Made by a program: the position numbers and the translations under genes. The notes below the pieces were generated by a model that made no database searches, was not told the origin of the DNA, and was given only the letters and a program-made list of their open reading frames with translations. Source: Chara braunii (taxonomy: Eukaryota > Streptophyta > Charophyceae > Charales > Characeae). From it: a stretch of DNA of 64,000 nucleotides. Positions 31,468 through 41,099 of this stretch are shown here, in pieces; position 1 is the stretch's first letter, and every line of letters starts with the position of its first letter. The stretch is taken from contig BFEA01000022.1 in NCBI GenBank assembly GCA_003427395.1, positions 2,499,448 through 2,563,447 of the forward strand, read 5' to 3'.

Positions 31468-32696
31468 CCGGCGGCATTAAGAAACACAAAACTGTGGCGG
31501 AGAAGGTAAAACCCGCCGCGGTCAGCCGGGATAGAACGGGGGAGGCTACGATATCGGAGGAAGAGATTGTCGATATCATCCGGAAAAGAAAGGAGACTGA
31601 AGGGCAAATAATTACGGTCGATCGGTTGGCCAAGATGGATATAGGGGATGGCAACCTCACAAGAGAAGAGAGGGAGTTCGTGGCCATGACCCTGCGAGGC
31701 TGCGATAAGGCCATAGCGTTCGATGACTCGGAGAGGGGGAGGATCGACCCGAGGTACGCTAAGCCGGCCCGGATACACACGATCCCGCACGTACCTTGGA
31801 AGGATAGGCCTCAGTGGAAATATGCTCAAAAGGAGGAGGAGGGGATAGTGGCTTTTACCAAGGAAAAGATCAGGACGTTCGTCGCGGAGCCTTGTGAGAG
31901 TGCTTACTCCAATAAGTGGTTCTTTCTGAGAAAAGGGGGTAGCAACAAACTAAGATGGATACAGAACCTCCAAAGGACCAATGCGGTTACTATAAGGGAT
32001 GTGGGATCCATACCGGAAGTGGACCTACTTGCAGAAGGGTCGGCAGGTCGCTCGATATACTCAATCTGCGATCTTTTCTCGGGGTATGACGAGATCCCCT
32101 TAGACTATCGGGATAGGCACATGACCGCCATGCATACGCCTCTAGGGCTGGTCCAAATAATGGTGGTGCCGATGGGATGGACGAATGGCGTGGCGGTGTT
32201 CCAGAGGGCAATGATTGCGGTCCTCAAGGAGTTCATACCGGAGAAGGTAGAGGTTTTCCTAGATGATTTCCCGATAAAAGGGCCGGTCGAACGGGATGAG
32301 ACGGAGGTCTTTCCCGGGGTAAGAAAGTTCATGGTGGACCACATGAGCGATGTCAGGGACGTCCTTGTGAAATTGGACGATGCTAACCTCACAGTGAGCG
32401 GGACCAAGAGCCGCTGGGGTGTGTCGTCCATCAAGATATTGGGTTTTATTTGCGACAAGGATGGGCGGAGGCCCGATCCCGAGAAATTAGCAAAATTGAT
32501 GACCTGGCCTTTGCCGCTCAAGTCCATCACGAAAGTTAGGCAGTTTCTAGGGGTGGTAGGCTACTGGAGAATCTTCATAAAAGGCTACGGGGAGAAGGCG
32601 GAACCTCTTAGGCAACTGCTAAGGAAGATGGAAGGATGGATTTGGGGGGAAGAACAGGCCGTGGCCATGGAAGCGCTGAAAGAGGAATTCCGCTAA
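31431..32696 (+). CDS. Element C reverse transcriptase with an FLDD catalytic box
   Basis: 421 open codons. RT blocks in order: SNKWFFLRKGGSNKLRWIQNL, NAVTIRD, SICDLFSGYDEIPLD (first Asp), QIMVVPMGWTNGVAVFQRAM, VEVFLDDFPIKGP with FLDD at 32256-32267, ILGFICDKDGRRPDPEK, and RQFLGVVGYWRIFIKGY. The IKGP after the aspartates is a signature I associate with a Ty3/gypsy branch seen mainly in fungi and unlike elements A, B and E here, which read (L/I)(I/V)(F/Y). It makes element cDNA. The frame ends at TAA 32694, but the RNase H continues beyond in the same frame, so this is a single nonsense change. Confidence 0.85.
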   Translation: MGEVVFFGGIPLAGGIKKHKTVAEKVKPAAVSRDRTGEATISEEEIVDIIRKRKETEGQIITVDRLAKMDIGDGNLTREEREFVAMTLRGCDKAIAFDDSERGRIDPRYAKPARIHTIPHVPWKDRPQWKYAQKEEEGIVAFTKEKIRTFVAEPCESAYSNKWFFLRKGGSNKLRWIQNLQRTNAVTIRDVGSIPEVDLLAEGSAGRSIYSICDLFSGYDEIPLDYRDRHMTAMHTPLGLVQIMVVPMGWTNGVAVFQRAMIAVLKEFIPEKVEVFLDDFPIKGPVERDETEVFPGVRKFMVDHMSDVRDVLVKLDDANLTVSGTKSRWGVSSIKILGFICDKDGRRPDPEKLAKLMTWPLPLKSITKVRQFLGVVGYWRIFIKGYGEKAEPLRQLLRKMEGWIWGEEQAVAMEALKEEFR

Positions 32697-34471
32697 GGAG
32701 GGCAAGTCCTAGGGGTCCCATGCTTCGAGGACGAGGGGGGTCGCCCATTTATAGTATCCACAGATGCGGGGCCCAACTCGGTCGGGGGCCTCTTGTCTCA
32801 AAAAGATGGAGAGGGGAGGGAAAGACCTTTACGATTCGAGAGTAGGACCTTGAACCCCGCCGAGCGGAATTATAGCCAATTCAAAAAGGAAGTGTTAGGG
32901 GTACTGCATTGCCTGAAGGCCTTTCGTCATTACCTGTACGGGCGACGATTTCTCCTGAGGGTGGACCCAACTGCAGTGGCCGCGGTCCTTCAAAAAGATT
33001 TCTCGCTGACCGATCGGACCATCGCCCGATGGATGATACATATTAGGCTTTACGACTATAGGGTCGAGAGGATATCAGGGGCCAAAAACCAGGTCGCGGA
33101 CGGGTTGTCCCAGCTTCCCATTCGTGAAGAAGGCCTACCGAGGCTTAAAGAGGAAGCGGTAACGATGACCGAAGGAGAAGTAATGCAAATAGCCGCTAAT
33201 AGGGCACAGATAGCGGGGAGCAGCCGGGAAGAGGAAGGGGCCCCAAGGACTTTTCTCGCTAATCTCTACGACGGGAAGTACCGGGACATAGGACTGTATT
33301 TGGCCGGTAGGGAGGCAGGGACCGAGAGAACCCAGCAGGAAGCGCTGGGATATTGCTTACGGGGGGGCCATCTCTTTAAGAGGCCCACGAAGTTCGCGAT
33401 CCCCATGAGGGTGTTGTGCGACTCAGAGGAAAGAAGGGCGGTCATAGAGCAGTTACACGACGGAGTCGTTGGGGGCCATAGAGGAGTAAAAGACACTTTC
33501 GACAAAGTCCATAGGCTCTATTGGTGGGACGGTCAATATACGGAGGTCGAAAAATACTGCTCGACATGTGAAGCTTGCCAAAAGAGGGCGACGGTTCGAT
33601 ACAAAGATCCCTTAGTTCCATCGCTTCCCACGGTTCCCGGAGAAAAGGTCCATGTGGACTTGGTGACCATGCCAAAAGGGGTCGGCGGGCTTCGGTATAT
33701 AATCAACGCCCGTGATTACCTCACAGGATTCGTGGAAGCGAAAGCCATTAAGAAGAAGACGACAGAGGAAGTGAGTGATTTCCTCCTTGAGTATGTCGCG
33801 CGGTACGGGTGTGTCGGGAAGATAGTCATGGATAGGGGGTCGGAGTTCTTGAGTCAAAAAGTCAAGACGTTGTTGGAAAAAGCAAGGATCAGGGCGGCCT
33901 ATACGGCCGCCTATCACCCCCAAAGCAAAGCGCCGGTGGAAGGGGTCACCAAACGCTTGAAGATGCCCTGGCAAAATGGTGCAAGGGTCGCGCGGAGCAA
34001 TGGCCGAAGTATTTGCGGTACGCGGTCTGGGCCGATAACATCACGGTCAAATCCAGTACGAGGTACCCTCCTTACACCCTTTGGTTCGGTAGGCATTGTC
34101 CCCTAACCATCGAGTTCCATGTCGACACTTGGACGAGTGTCTCGTGGAAAAGCAACATGACTAGGAATGAATTGTTGGAGGCACGGATACGGCAAATAGC
34201 CGAGAATTTGGATGCCGGCCTAACCGAGGCGGGAGAGAATGTCGAGAAAGAGAGGGTGAAAGGGAAAGATAGGTGGGACAAAAATCTGCGGGTCCGAAAG
34301 ACGCCAATAGGGGTTAACGACCTTGTGTTAATGTACGATTCGTCGCTGGAGAAGACCTGGAGCCGGAAGTTAGCCAACCGGTGGATGGGGCCCTATAGAG
34401 TTCTAAAGAGATTGGATGGAGGAGCTTACATGAGACCCTATCGCGGGAGCTCGCCTCAAGGAAAGCCTTGA
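32697..34471 (+). pseudogene. Element C RNase H and integrase, one frameshift
   Basis: It continues RT after the TAA: RPFIVSTDAGPNSVGG (first Asp), NYSQFKKEVLGV (Glu), LRVDPTAV and NQVADGLSQ (Asp) give a complete RNase H. The integrase follows with its zinc module (HDGVVGGHRGVKD, YCSTCEAC), VHVDLVTMP and VMDRGSEF (DD), and HPQSKAPVEG (E). Near 33960 the frame shifts; the other frame continues with KWCKGRAEQWPKYLRYAVWAD and ends with a GPY/F module (WMGPYRVLKRLDGG). No chromodomain is visible. Integrase would insert the cDNA, here apparently giving 4-bp target duplications. Confidence 0.85.
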
Positions 34472-34983
34472 GAATCAAACGGGAGAGAGAAGAGAGAAAA
34501 CGAAAGAGGGAGAGGTGCGAGAAGAGGATAAGGAGACAGAGACGGGGGTAGAGTCCCTAGGGGAGAAAAGGGAGAGTAATGTACCATAGTCAGAGGAACA
34601 TGTGAGGTACCATGGTTAGAGGGGAAGCGGATCCGAAAGGAAGAATGTACCATAGTTAGAGAAACATGTATCATGGGAGCAATGAGTCGTGATCCCAAAA
34701 GGGATATTGTATCGTGGTTAGAAACAACCTATCCCAAGGAGGAGTGCGCTGTGTGTCGTGTACCATAGTTCCTAAGGTGGGAGATGAGGGGTGCCGTAAC
34801 AAGGCGATGCGGTTGAAACAGGTAGGAAAGGGAGGGAGACCGTAACCTAACCAGGGGGGGACGGGATGAGACAAACCATGGGAAAAGAGAAGATACACTT
34901 TCCAGGGTAACTATTGGGTGAGGGGGAAGGAAGGGCTACAGGACTGCTCGCTGGGGACGGCGAGAAATGGAGTGTGGGCTGGT
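34472..34983 (+). other. 3' untranslated tail of element C with short dispersed repeats
   Basis: Purine-rich first half, then at least four copies of GTACCAT(A/G)GTTAGAG-like words, some followed by ACATGT, between 34580 and 34770. A clean polypurine tract directly at the LTR border is not visible; the nearest (GTGAGGGGGAAGGAAGGG) ends about 45 bases upstream. Confidence 0.6.
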
Positions 34984-36629
34984 TGTCAGGCGGCTGGCTA
35001 CCAGCCGAAAGATCTCTTTAGAAATGAAATGAGTGTTTGTTTCCTCTTTTGATTGGTTTCGTGTTTTTTTTTTTGATTGAGTGCATGATGATTGAAGGAT
35101 GTTTGGGGGACACGGTTTTTTTCTCCTTATACTGATGTTGCTGAAAGCTCAATGGGGCCCGTCGGCGCAAGGCAAAAGCGGTGCCGCACGGACTGCGGAA
35201 GTCAGAGTATCCGGAGCGTTTTTTTCAAATACCAGGACAGAGCGGTCAACGAGAAGCTTAGCCACTGGGAAAAGCGCGGCATGGGGGTCTGAGGTTGCTC
35301 GTATTCCCAGTATGGCCTACCGATGTGCTACAACGAAAACGTGGAGGTGTCCTTAGAAAGCGCTCGATCATCGGATAGCCTTGGAGAAAGCAGGTCCGCG
35401 CGCGTCGGAAGGGGCGCCGTCGACGGGGGTTCGAGCGAGAAAATCGCCGGTGGCGGGTGATCGGTTTAATGCCACACAAATCGTGATTCTTTGATCCATG
35501 TTCGGTTGCGGATGAAAGACAGCCACTGCAGAGACTAAGAAGAGGTGGCCGGCTCGAAAAGAGAAGTGGGCCCGAAAGTGGAAGGGAGAAAAAATAAAAG
35601 CAGAGGGAGAGTTGCACGACCACAACTGAGATTGGAAGCAGGGAGATGCCTCGCGAGACAGGACTGTATTAAGCAGGTGGGACCAAGACGGAACCCAAGG
35701 GGGGGAAAGAAAAGAAGACGGAGAGGGGAGGGGCCGGCAGGATGATGAAAAACAGAGGAGTCGATGCGTCTGGACAGGGAGTAACTCCAACTGCCCAACG
35801 AGAAGATCCCTGTGGAAAAGGGGGGAGATAGGTGGGGGTGAACGCTGGTGAAGAAGCAGGGAAGCCGGAGCGCGGGGCTCCTCGCGGTACGAGATGCACG
35901 ACACGATGGCCTTTGGCTGACCAAGAGGCGAGGGGAATCGGGGAGTGTCCGAGGAGAAAGGAGGAGGCTGGTCACCCAGCCAAGGAGACGGTTGAGAAAA
36001 GGCGAGCACGCCCCGCGCTTCTTGATAACCTACTAGCAGACGGATTCGGGGAGCAGGCGTATCTCGGGGCTCTCCGACAAGCAAGATCGGACTAAGCACG
36101 AAGGGAGAGAGTGACGGGAATAAATCTGGGAGGTTAGTGTCGCGCGAGGAGTAAGGACTCCAAACGTTTCTTGCGGATCGAAGAGCCAAGATGAGCCGGA
36201 GCGGAGCGGAAAAATCGTAATTGGAAGAGGGAGAATGCGGGGGGGGGGGTTATTCTGGGGGAACTGCAAGGGGGTCGACTTATCGCGATGGTAAGCGTGA
36301 AATCCAACCGTTTCGCATGGCCGAGGGGAAGGGGGTGAAGGAGCGGAGCGGGAAAAATCGATCGAGGAAGCGAAGAAAAAGGGGAGGTGAGATCTTCGAA
36401 GGGCGTCGAGGCAATAGGGAAGGTAGTTAACATCGGGCGGCGGGAAGGTAGAAACTCAGACCGAAAACGACAAAGGAGTAGAGCGGGAAGATGGGTTGAA
36501 GAAAGTAAGAGGAAGCGGGGGAAAGTTGAAAATTTCGAAGGACGAAGGGTAGCTTAAGGGGGCGCCGATGATTGGAGGAAGGATGTCGGGGGAGGATTGA
36601 TCCGGGGGAGGAAAGGGACGAGAGAGAAG

Positions 36630-36637
36630 TATAAAAG
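36630..36637 (+). promoter_or_regulatory. TATA word of the element C 3' LTR
   Basis: TATAAAAG in the same context as 19016-19023. In this LTR it could drive outward transcription into the right flank, which here is antisense element B gag. Confidence 0.5.
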
Positions 36638-37015
36638 GGACATAGGAGAAGAGAATGGGGGGCGTACGAGGAGTCCTTTTTGGAGCGGACCAGGCACTCT
36701 TCCTTTACGTACGAGGGTTCGCGTTCGGGAGGGGAGGGAGCTCGAGGAGCGAGCGCGAAGTCATGGGCTGTACCTCACACTTACGTTGCGAAAGCGCTCG
36801 GAGGGCTGTCGGGGAACGGCGTACGTTCGAAGGGGAGAGAACTCCTAAGAACAGTCGTGTGCATTCGGGCATCGGGGGAGTCTGAGCGCGAGTCTCGTGG
36901 TGTCGAGCAGCGTCGCCAGCGAGGTGGCGCCAAAGCTGAGAGGAGGAGGGCGCGAAGGTGGCTCTAAGGGGTGGGGGTCGGTACTCACGAGGGCGCTCGC
37001 TAGTCTACCCGCTGG

Positions 37016-37016
37016 C

Positions 37017-37111
<95 letters not shown>

Positions 37112-37178
37112 GGAAGGAAAAAGAGAGAGAGAGAGAGAGCGAGAGAGAGAGGAAGAGAAGAGAGAGAGAGGACGAGGC
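37016..37178. repeat. GA microsatellite inside the 3' LTR of element C
   Basis: Nearly pure (GA)n interrupted by GGGAAGGAAAA and a few other bases. The equivalent place in the 5' LTR is where the sequence gap begins, which suggests the repeat caused the gap. Another short GA run lies near 37465-37490. Confidence 0.95.
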
Positions 37179-38376
37179 GAGTAAGGAAATAATCAGGATC
37201 GGTGCGCACTAGAGAGCGCTTTAGTCTATCCGTTGAGGAGGGAAGGGAAGAGAGAGAGAGGGAGGGAGATAGAGAAGGAGGAGCATGGCAGCGCGGGCGG
37301 GAGACTCTGCGCTCAGTAGCGAGCTCGGGGACCCACGGAAACCGTGAGCGGAGTAGTGAGGAGCGGCACTAGCAGCCACAACGCAAATCGCCCGAACCGT
37401 TTCCGGCCGATCGGGTCACCCGACAAGCTTACAAGAGAGAGAAGAGAAGGCAAGCCTTAGGGAGGGAAAGAGAGAGAGAGAGAGAGAGAAAGAACGAGGT
37501 GGGAGGAGTCGCGGCCACGGGGAAAGGGGGCCCGAGTTTCGAGGTCGTCCCTGGCGCCATGCGTGAGGGCTGATGTCAATCAGCTTTTCAACCCCGACTG
37601 GTATTGAGCCGACTCGACATGTGCTCCTGACGCTGGCTTTGTCGTAAGCAGATGCGAGGGCGGCTCGGACCCGATCCATCCCTTGGTCCTATTGAATCCG
37701 CCTTCGTCACTGCTGAGGGTAGCTGCGGGACGGTCTATGACCTCGTCCGATCGACGCCGTCTCCATCACAGAGGAACGACAGAGTGCTCGTCTTCGTCCG
37801 ATCAGGGCTGCCTAGAGCGATAGCCGCCCTCTTTGCGAAGCTCTACGGGCGCGTCTCGACGCCGCCTTCTGATTCTTCACAAGACGGCACCCGCTCCGAG
37901 CTCCGATCCTCAAAAGCGGTAAGTCAGCTGAGCTCGCCTGCTTCAAAGTTCGTACCGGGCTCATGCCCGAACGAGGGGAGTAAGGACGGGCGAGAGGAAA
38001 GTAGCGACCGACAGAAGTGAGGAAGATAAAGGGAGAGAGAGGAGGCTGGAAGAAGAGGGGTGCGAGGAGGTAGCCGAGGGAGAACACCCCCGCACCTCCA
38101 GGAAACGCCGGCAACATCGCAAATTCTTGCTAGTCATAGTCAGTCCCAAGTTGCGGGCTTCGAGTTCTCTTCGGTCTCTTGCTCCTTACCTTGGGTCCTA
38201 AATTGATGATTTCGCGACCACGCGGGGGGACGCAGTTGGTCCAAGATCTCTGGTTTCACTACTCGTTACTGTCGACACTGAAGTGCTGGTTTTAAGTTCC
38301 TTTCCTGGTCCTCGCTGACTGATGGTGTAGGTAGAAGCTCTCCTGCTTAGAGTTCTCTCTGTGGGTGCTTGCTCGT

Positions 38377-38870
38377 GAAAGTCAGTCCGCAATCGCTGGT
38401 TTCAAGTTTTTTTTCTTTCCTGGCTGACTGTGGCAATTGGTTGAAGATTTCTGATTTCAAGTTTTGGGAGCTCATTGCTTGTTACAGTTGAACACAAATC
38501 GCTGGCCTCAAAGTTTCTCACCGGTCCTTGCTTGCTCATGACAGTCAGTCCGCAATCGCTGGTTTCGAGTTTGTTTTCTTTCCTGGCTGACTGTGGCAAT
38601 TGGTCGAAGATTTCTGATTGCAAGTTTTGTGAGCTCATTGCCTGTTACAGTCGGACACGAATCGCTGGCTTCAAAGTTTCTCACCGATCCTTGCTTGCTC
38701 ATGACAGTCAGTCCGCAATCGCTGGTTTCGAGTTTTTTTTTCTTTCCTGGCTGACTGTGGCAATTGGTCGAAGATTTCTGATTTCAACTTTGGGGAGCTC
38801 ATTGCTTGTTACAGTTGGACACAAATCGCTGGCCTCGAAGTTTCTCACCGGTCCTTGCCGACTGAGCTGA
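38377..38870 (+). repeat. 163-bp tandem repeats in the 3' LTR
   Basis: Three units starting at 38377, 38540 and 38703, corresponding one to one with those in the 5' LTR, so the tandem array existed before insertion. Confidence 0.9.
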
Positions 38871-39296
38871 CTCTGGCTTTTCGGCACTAATCGAGTATGT
38901 GTCCACCGTTCGAAACTCCCTGGCGTCGAGTCTTACCTGCGGGTCTTTTGCTCGTTACGATCGGTCCTAAAATTGCTGACTTCGGGCTCCTTCCCGAATT
39001 TCGTGTATCCCCAGGGTCTTTTTCAAATTAAAAGCTTCGGCTTGCCAAGTTGCAATCTGCGATCAGCTGGGGACACCAGTTGGAGGTAGGGTCCTGACTA
39101 TCAGTGGGGGGGGAGGAGGCAAATCCAGTAAGGAGGAAAGGGGGGGGCGACTAGTTCCATAAAGTCGCACTGCGCCGGCCCCCGGGCGGGTACAAATCCT
39201 CGCCTACCCAACAGTCCGAAAAAGGGGGGGAGGAGAGAGACCGGGTCGGAGGTCCATCGAACAGAGGGGGTAGAGAGAGGGAGGGTTTGCACGACA

Positions 39297-40960
39297 CCGT
39301 CCTTGCGGCTACGCAAACACCCACGTCGGCCCAAAATGGTCGTGCGCTCCTCAGCGGAAAGGGCACCACGAGGAGGGACAAAGCCCTGAGGGAGGTCCTA
39401 CTGAGGGACCTCGGGGGGAGATGCGCTAGCATGACCAGAGCGGCTGCGTGCCCCGGAGAGGGTGGAGAGGGCGAGCTGGAGGCGCTCGGCCATAGGGAGA
39501 GTAAAGCCCTCCAGGTGGTAGTGGACGGCCTCGCAGAGGTCAAGGTCATCGCTATGGTCACCCTTAGGCGACAGCGGGGCAACAGCGTCCTGCTCACCAT
39601 ACTCGAGCGCGTTGAAGCGACGCGAGAAGTGGCGGCGCTGCTGCGCGGAACGGCGGGGGCAACCGCAGAAAGGGGAACGGCGTTGGGAAGTGTCGTGAGA
39701 GGAGGGGGCGTAACCAGTACGCTGAGGCTGGGAGGAGGAAGTGTGTTGAAGACGGGACCGCATTCGCTGATGGGCCCTGGCGGCCACGTAAGCCTGCGGG
39801 CCCGATGTGAACTCGTACCACCGTAACTCAGAGCGGTATTGAAGGGGAAGTCTGGCCAAGAAACGATCGATGAGGGCAACCTCGGGGAGGAACGCCACAT
39901 CACAAATGAGGCGGGCGTCCTGAAAGACCTGGATGTGGCGGTCCAGGCCGGTAGTGCCACTAGAGTCGGACGAGCGTGTACTGACGACACGCTCGAAGGC
40001 CTCAGTCACGTCATGTTGGGCTCCGAAGCGATCCTCAAGGAACGCCTGGAAATCCATGAAGGTTGGGATCCGACTCTCATGAAGGAAGTGGGTGTAGAAA
40101 TCAGGATAGGGGAGGAGGGGGTGCAGGGCGGGGGAAGCGCGCCTGCATGGATGGAAGAGTAGAGGAAGAAGGGGGTGCGCTCGAAGGCGCGGCCACCTGT
40201 GAGGGTAGGGGTGGCTGAAGGCATAAGAGGGCGAGGTCGGCCCGGGTCTGGGCAAGCTCGTCCCCTTGACGGCGGACGTAGTACTAGGAGGAAGAGTGGG
40301 GGAAGTTGATGCACGAGTGGCGTGGAGCATCCCATGAGGGGGAGAGCAGGTGGCGTCGTGGACGTGCGAAGGGGAGGGAGAAGCGGGCCACCCGGAAAAG
40401 CTGAAACCGCAGCAGAGGGTTGTGGTCCCGTGGTCGTAGTGACCGGAATCTGGGCGGGTGCGCCCGTAGGGTGAGGGAAGGCCTGGCCCTTGGCAGCCGT
40501 CAAGCAGGAGGAGCGTGGACGGTCACCAGGATGGCTGGGTCGGCGGCAGCGGAGGAGGAAGCTTTGCCATGGCCACCATGTCGGAGGACGGGGGACCCGG
40601 ACTGGGAGCCAGGGGAAGAGAGAGTGGGGAGAGGAAGGACGGCCAGCGTCCTAGAGTTGCCGCAGGCCAGCGGCAAGAGTTGCCACCTATGCCTGTAAGG
40701 GCGCAAGGAGGGAGGTGAGGAGGTTGTGCAGATCCCCCTGGGTCTGATGGCCCTGGTCTGCCGCCAAAGGTATGGGGCCTGGTGCCGAGGTCGTTGCCTC
40801 GTTGACGGCTTGTGACACGTCGTCGGCCATGGGGAGGTGACGAGCCGGGCTAGAGGGGGCCAGAGGAGGTCCGTGTGAGCAGAGGGCGTAGGGGGGGTTC
40901 CGCGGTAGAAAGCAACGGGTGGCGTTAGTGAGTCGAGCACGGGCGCCCACAAAGGGGGAA
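39297..40960 (-). pseudogene. Element B gag, interrupted by element C
   Basis: Minus strand. It begins near 40950 with a stretch including MADDVSQAVNEATTSAPGP and LLTSLLAPL (another frame), then a long serine/proline-rich region. The gag core is readable from about 40130: DFYTHFLHESRIPTFMDFQ, AFLEDRFGAQHDVTEAFER, LIDRFLARLPLQYRSELRW. A stop follows PPEVPQ near 39398, and just before 39297 come the first residues of a zinc knuckle (GCLRSRKDG). The rest of the knuckle is at 17371. The second knuckle Cys is Ser. Frameshifts in the N-terminal part add to the damage. Confidence 0.8.
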
Positions 40961-41014
40961 GGGTGGTTCGGGTCCAGGGTGCCCGAATGGAAAGGGGAAG
41001 TAGGGGGGTTAGGA

Positions 41015-41094
41015 GAACCCTAAACCCTTGAAAAACCCTAAACCCTAGATAAACCCTAAGAAAACCCTAAGAAAACCCTAAGAAAACTCTAACC
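41015..41094. repeat. Degenerate telomere-like CCCTAA repeats
   Basis: Seven CCCTAA/CCCTAG words, first as AACCCTAAACCC and then in a regular AAAACCCTAAG rhythm. The plant and charophyte telomere repeat is CCCTAAA. The array is short and lies next to the truncated right end of element B; on the other strand the same word is a plant telo-box. Confidence 0.7.
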
Positions 41095-41099
41095 GGAGT

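Larger units (their letters stand above)
17372..39296 (+). mobile_element. Element C: giant LTR retroelement with an accessory gene cassette
   Basis: Direct repeats of about 4.0 kb (17372-21340, with gap) and 4.3 kb (34984-39296) bracket 13.6 kb of internal sequence. LTR ends are TGTC...GACA. The internal order is tRNA-Asp primer site, accessory ORFs (21870-28180), gag with a CCHC knuckle, protease, RT, RNase H and integrase, all plus strand, which is Ty3/gypsy pol order. It sits inside element B with flanks CCAT (left) and CCGT (right), probably a 4-bp target duplication with one transition. By eye the LTR copies differ by a few per cent, so the insertion is not new. The whole element is strongly purine-rich on this strand. 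Confidence 0.9.
34984..39296 (+). repeat. 3' LTR of element C
   Basis: It starts TGTCAGGCGG and ends TTTGCACGACA and is complete, 4,313 bases, unlike the gapped 5' copy. It contains the TATA word, a long GA microsatellite, an about 950-base stretch missing in the other copy, and three 163-bp repeats. Frames inside it mirror those of the 5' LTR and are not considered genes. Confidence 0.95.
11279..40990 (-). mobile_element. Element B: minus-strand chromovirus, split in two by element C
   Basis: Gag lies at 39297-about 40960; protease, RT, RNase H, integrase and chromodomain lie at 17371 down to 12701, all on the minus strand. Element C (17372-39296) separates them. On the minus strand the gag side ends inside a zinc knuckle and the remaining knuckle residues resume on the other side of element C, proving one interrupted element. 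The 3' end is assigned to 11279 because the sequence ends in a CA dinucleotide on the minus strand exactly where element A stops. A matching 5' LTR right of gag was not found, so that side is probably truncated. Confidence 0.8.

Noticed and set aside
39838-40162. Plus-strand frames opposite element B gag
   Set aside because: Shadows of the minus-strand gag, which has clear family motifs.
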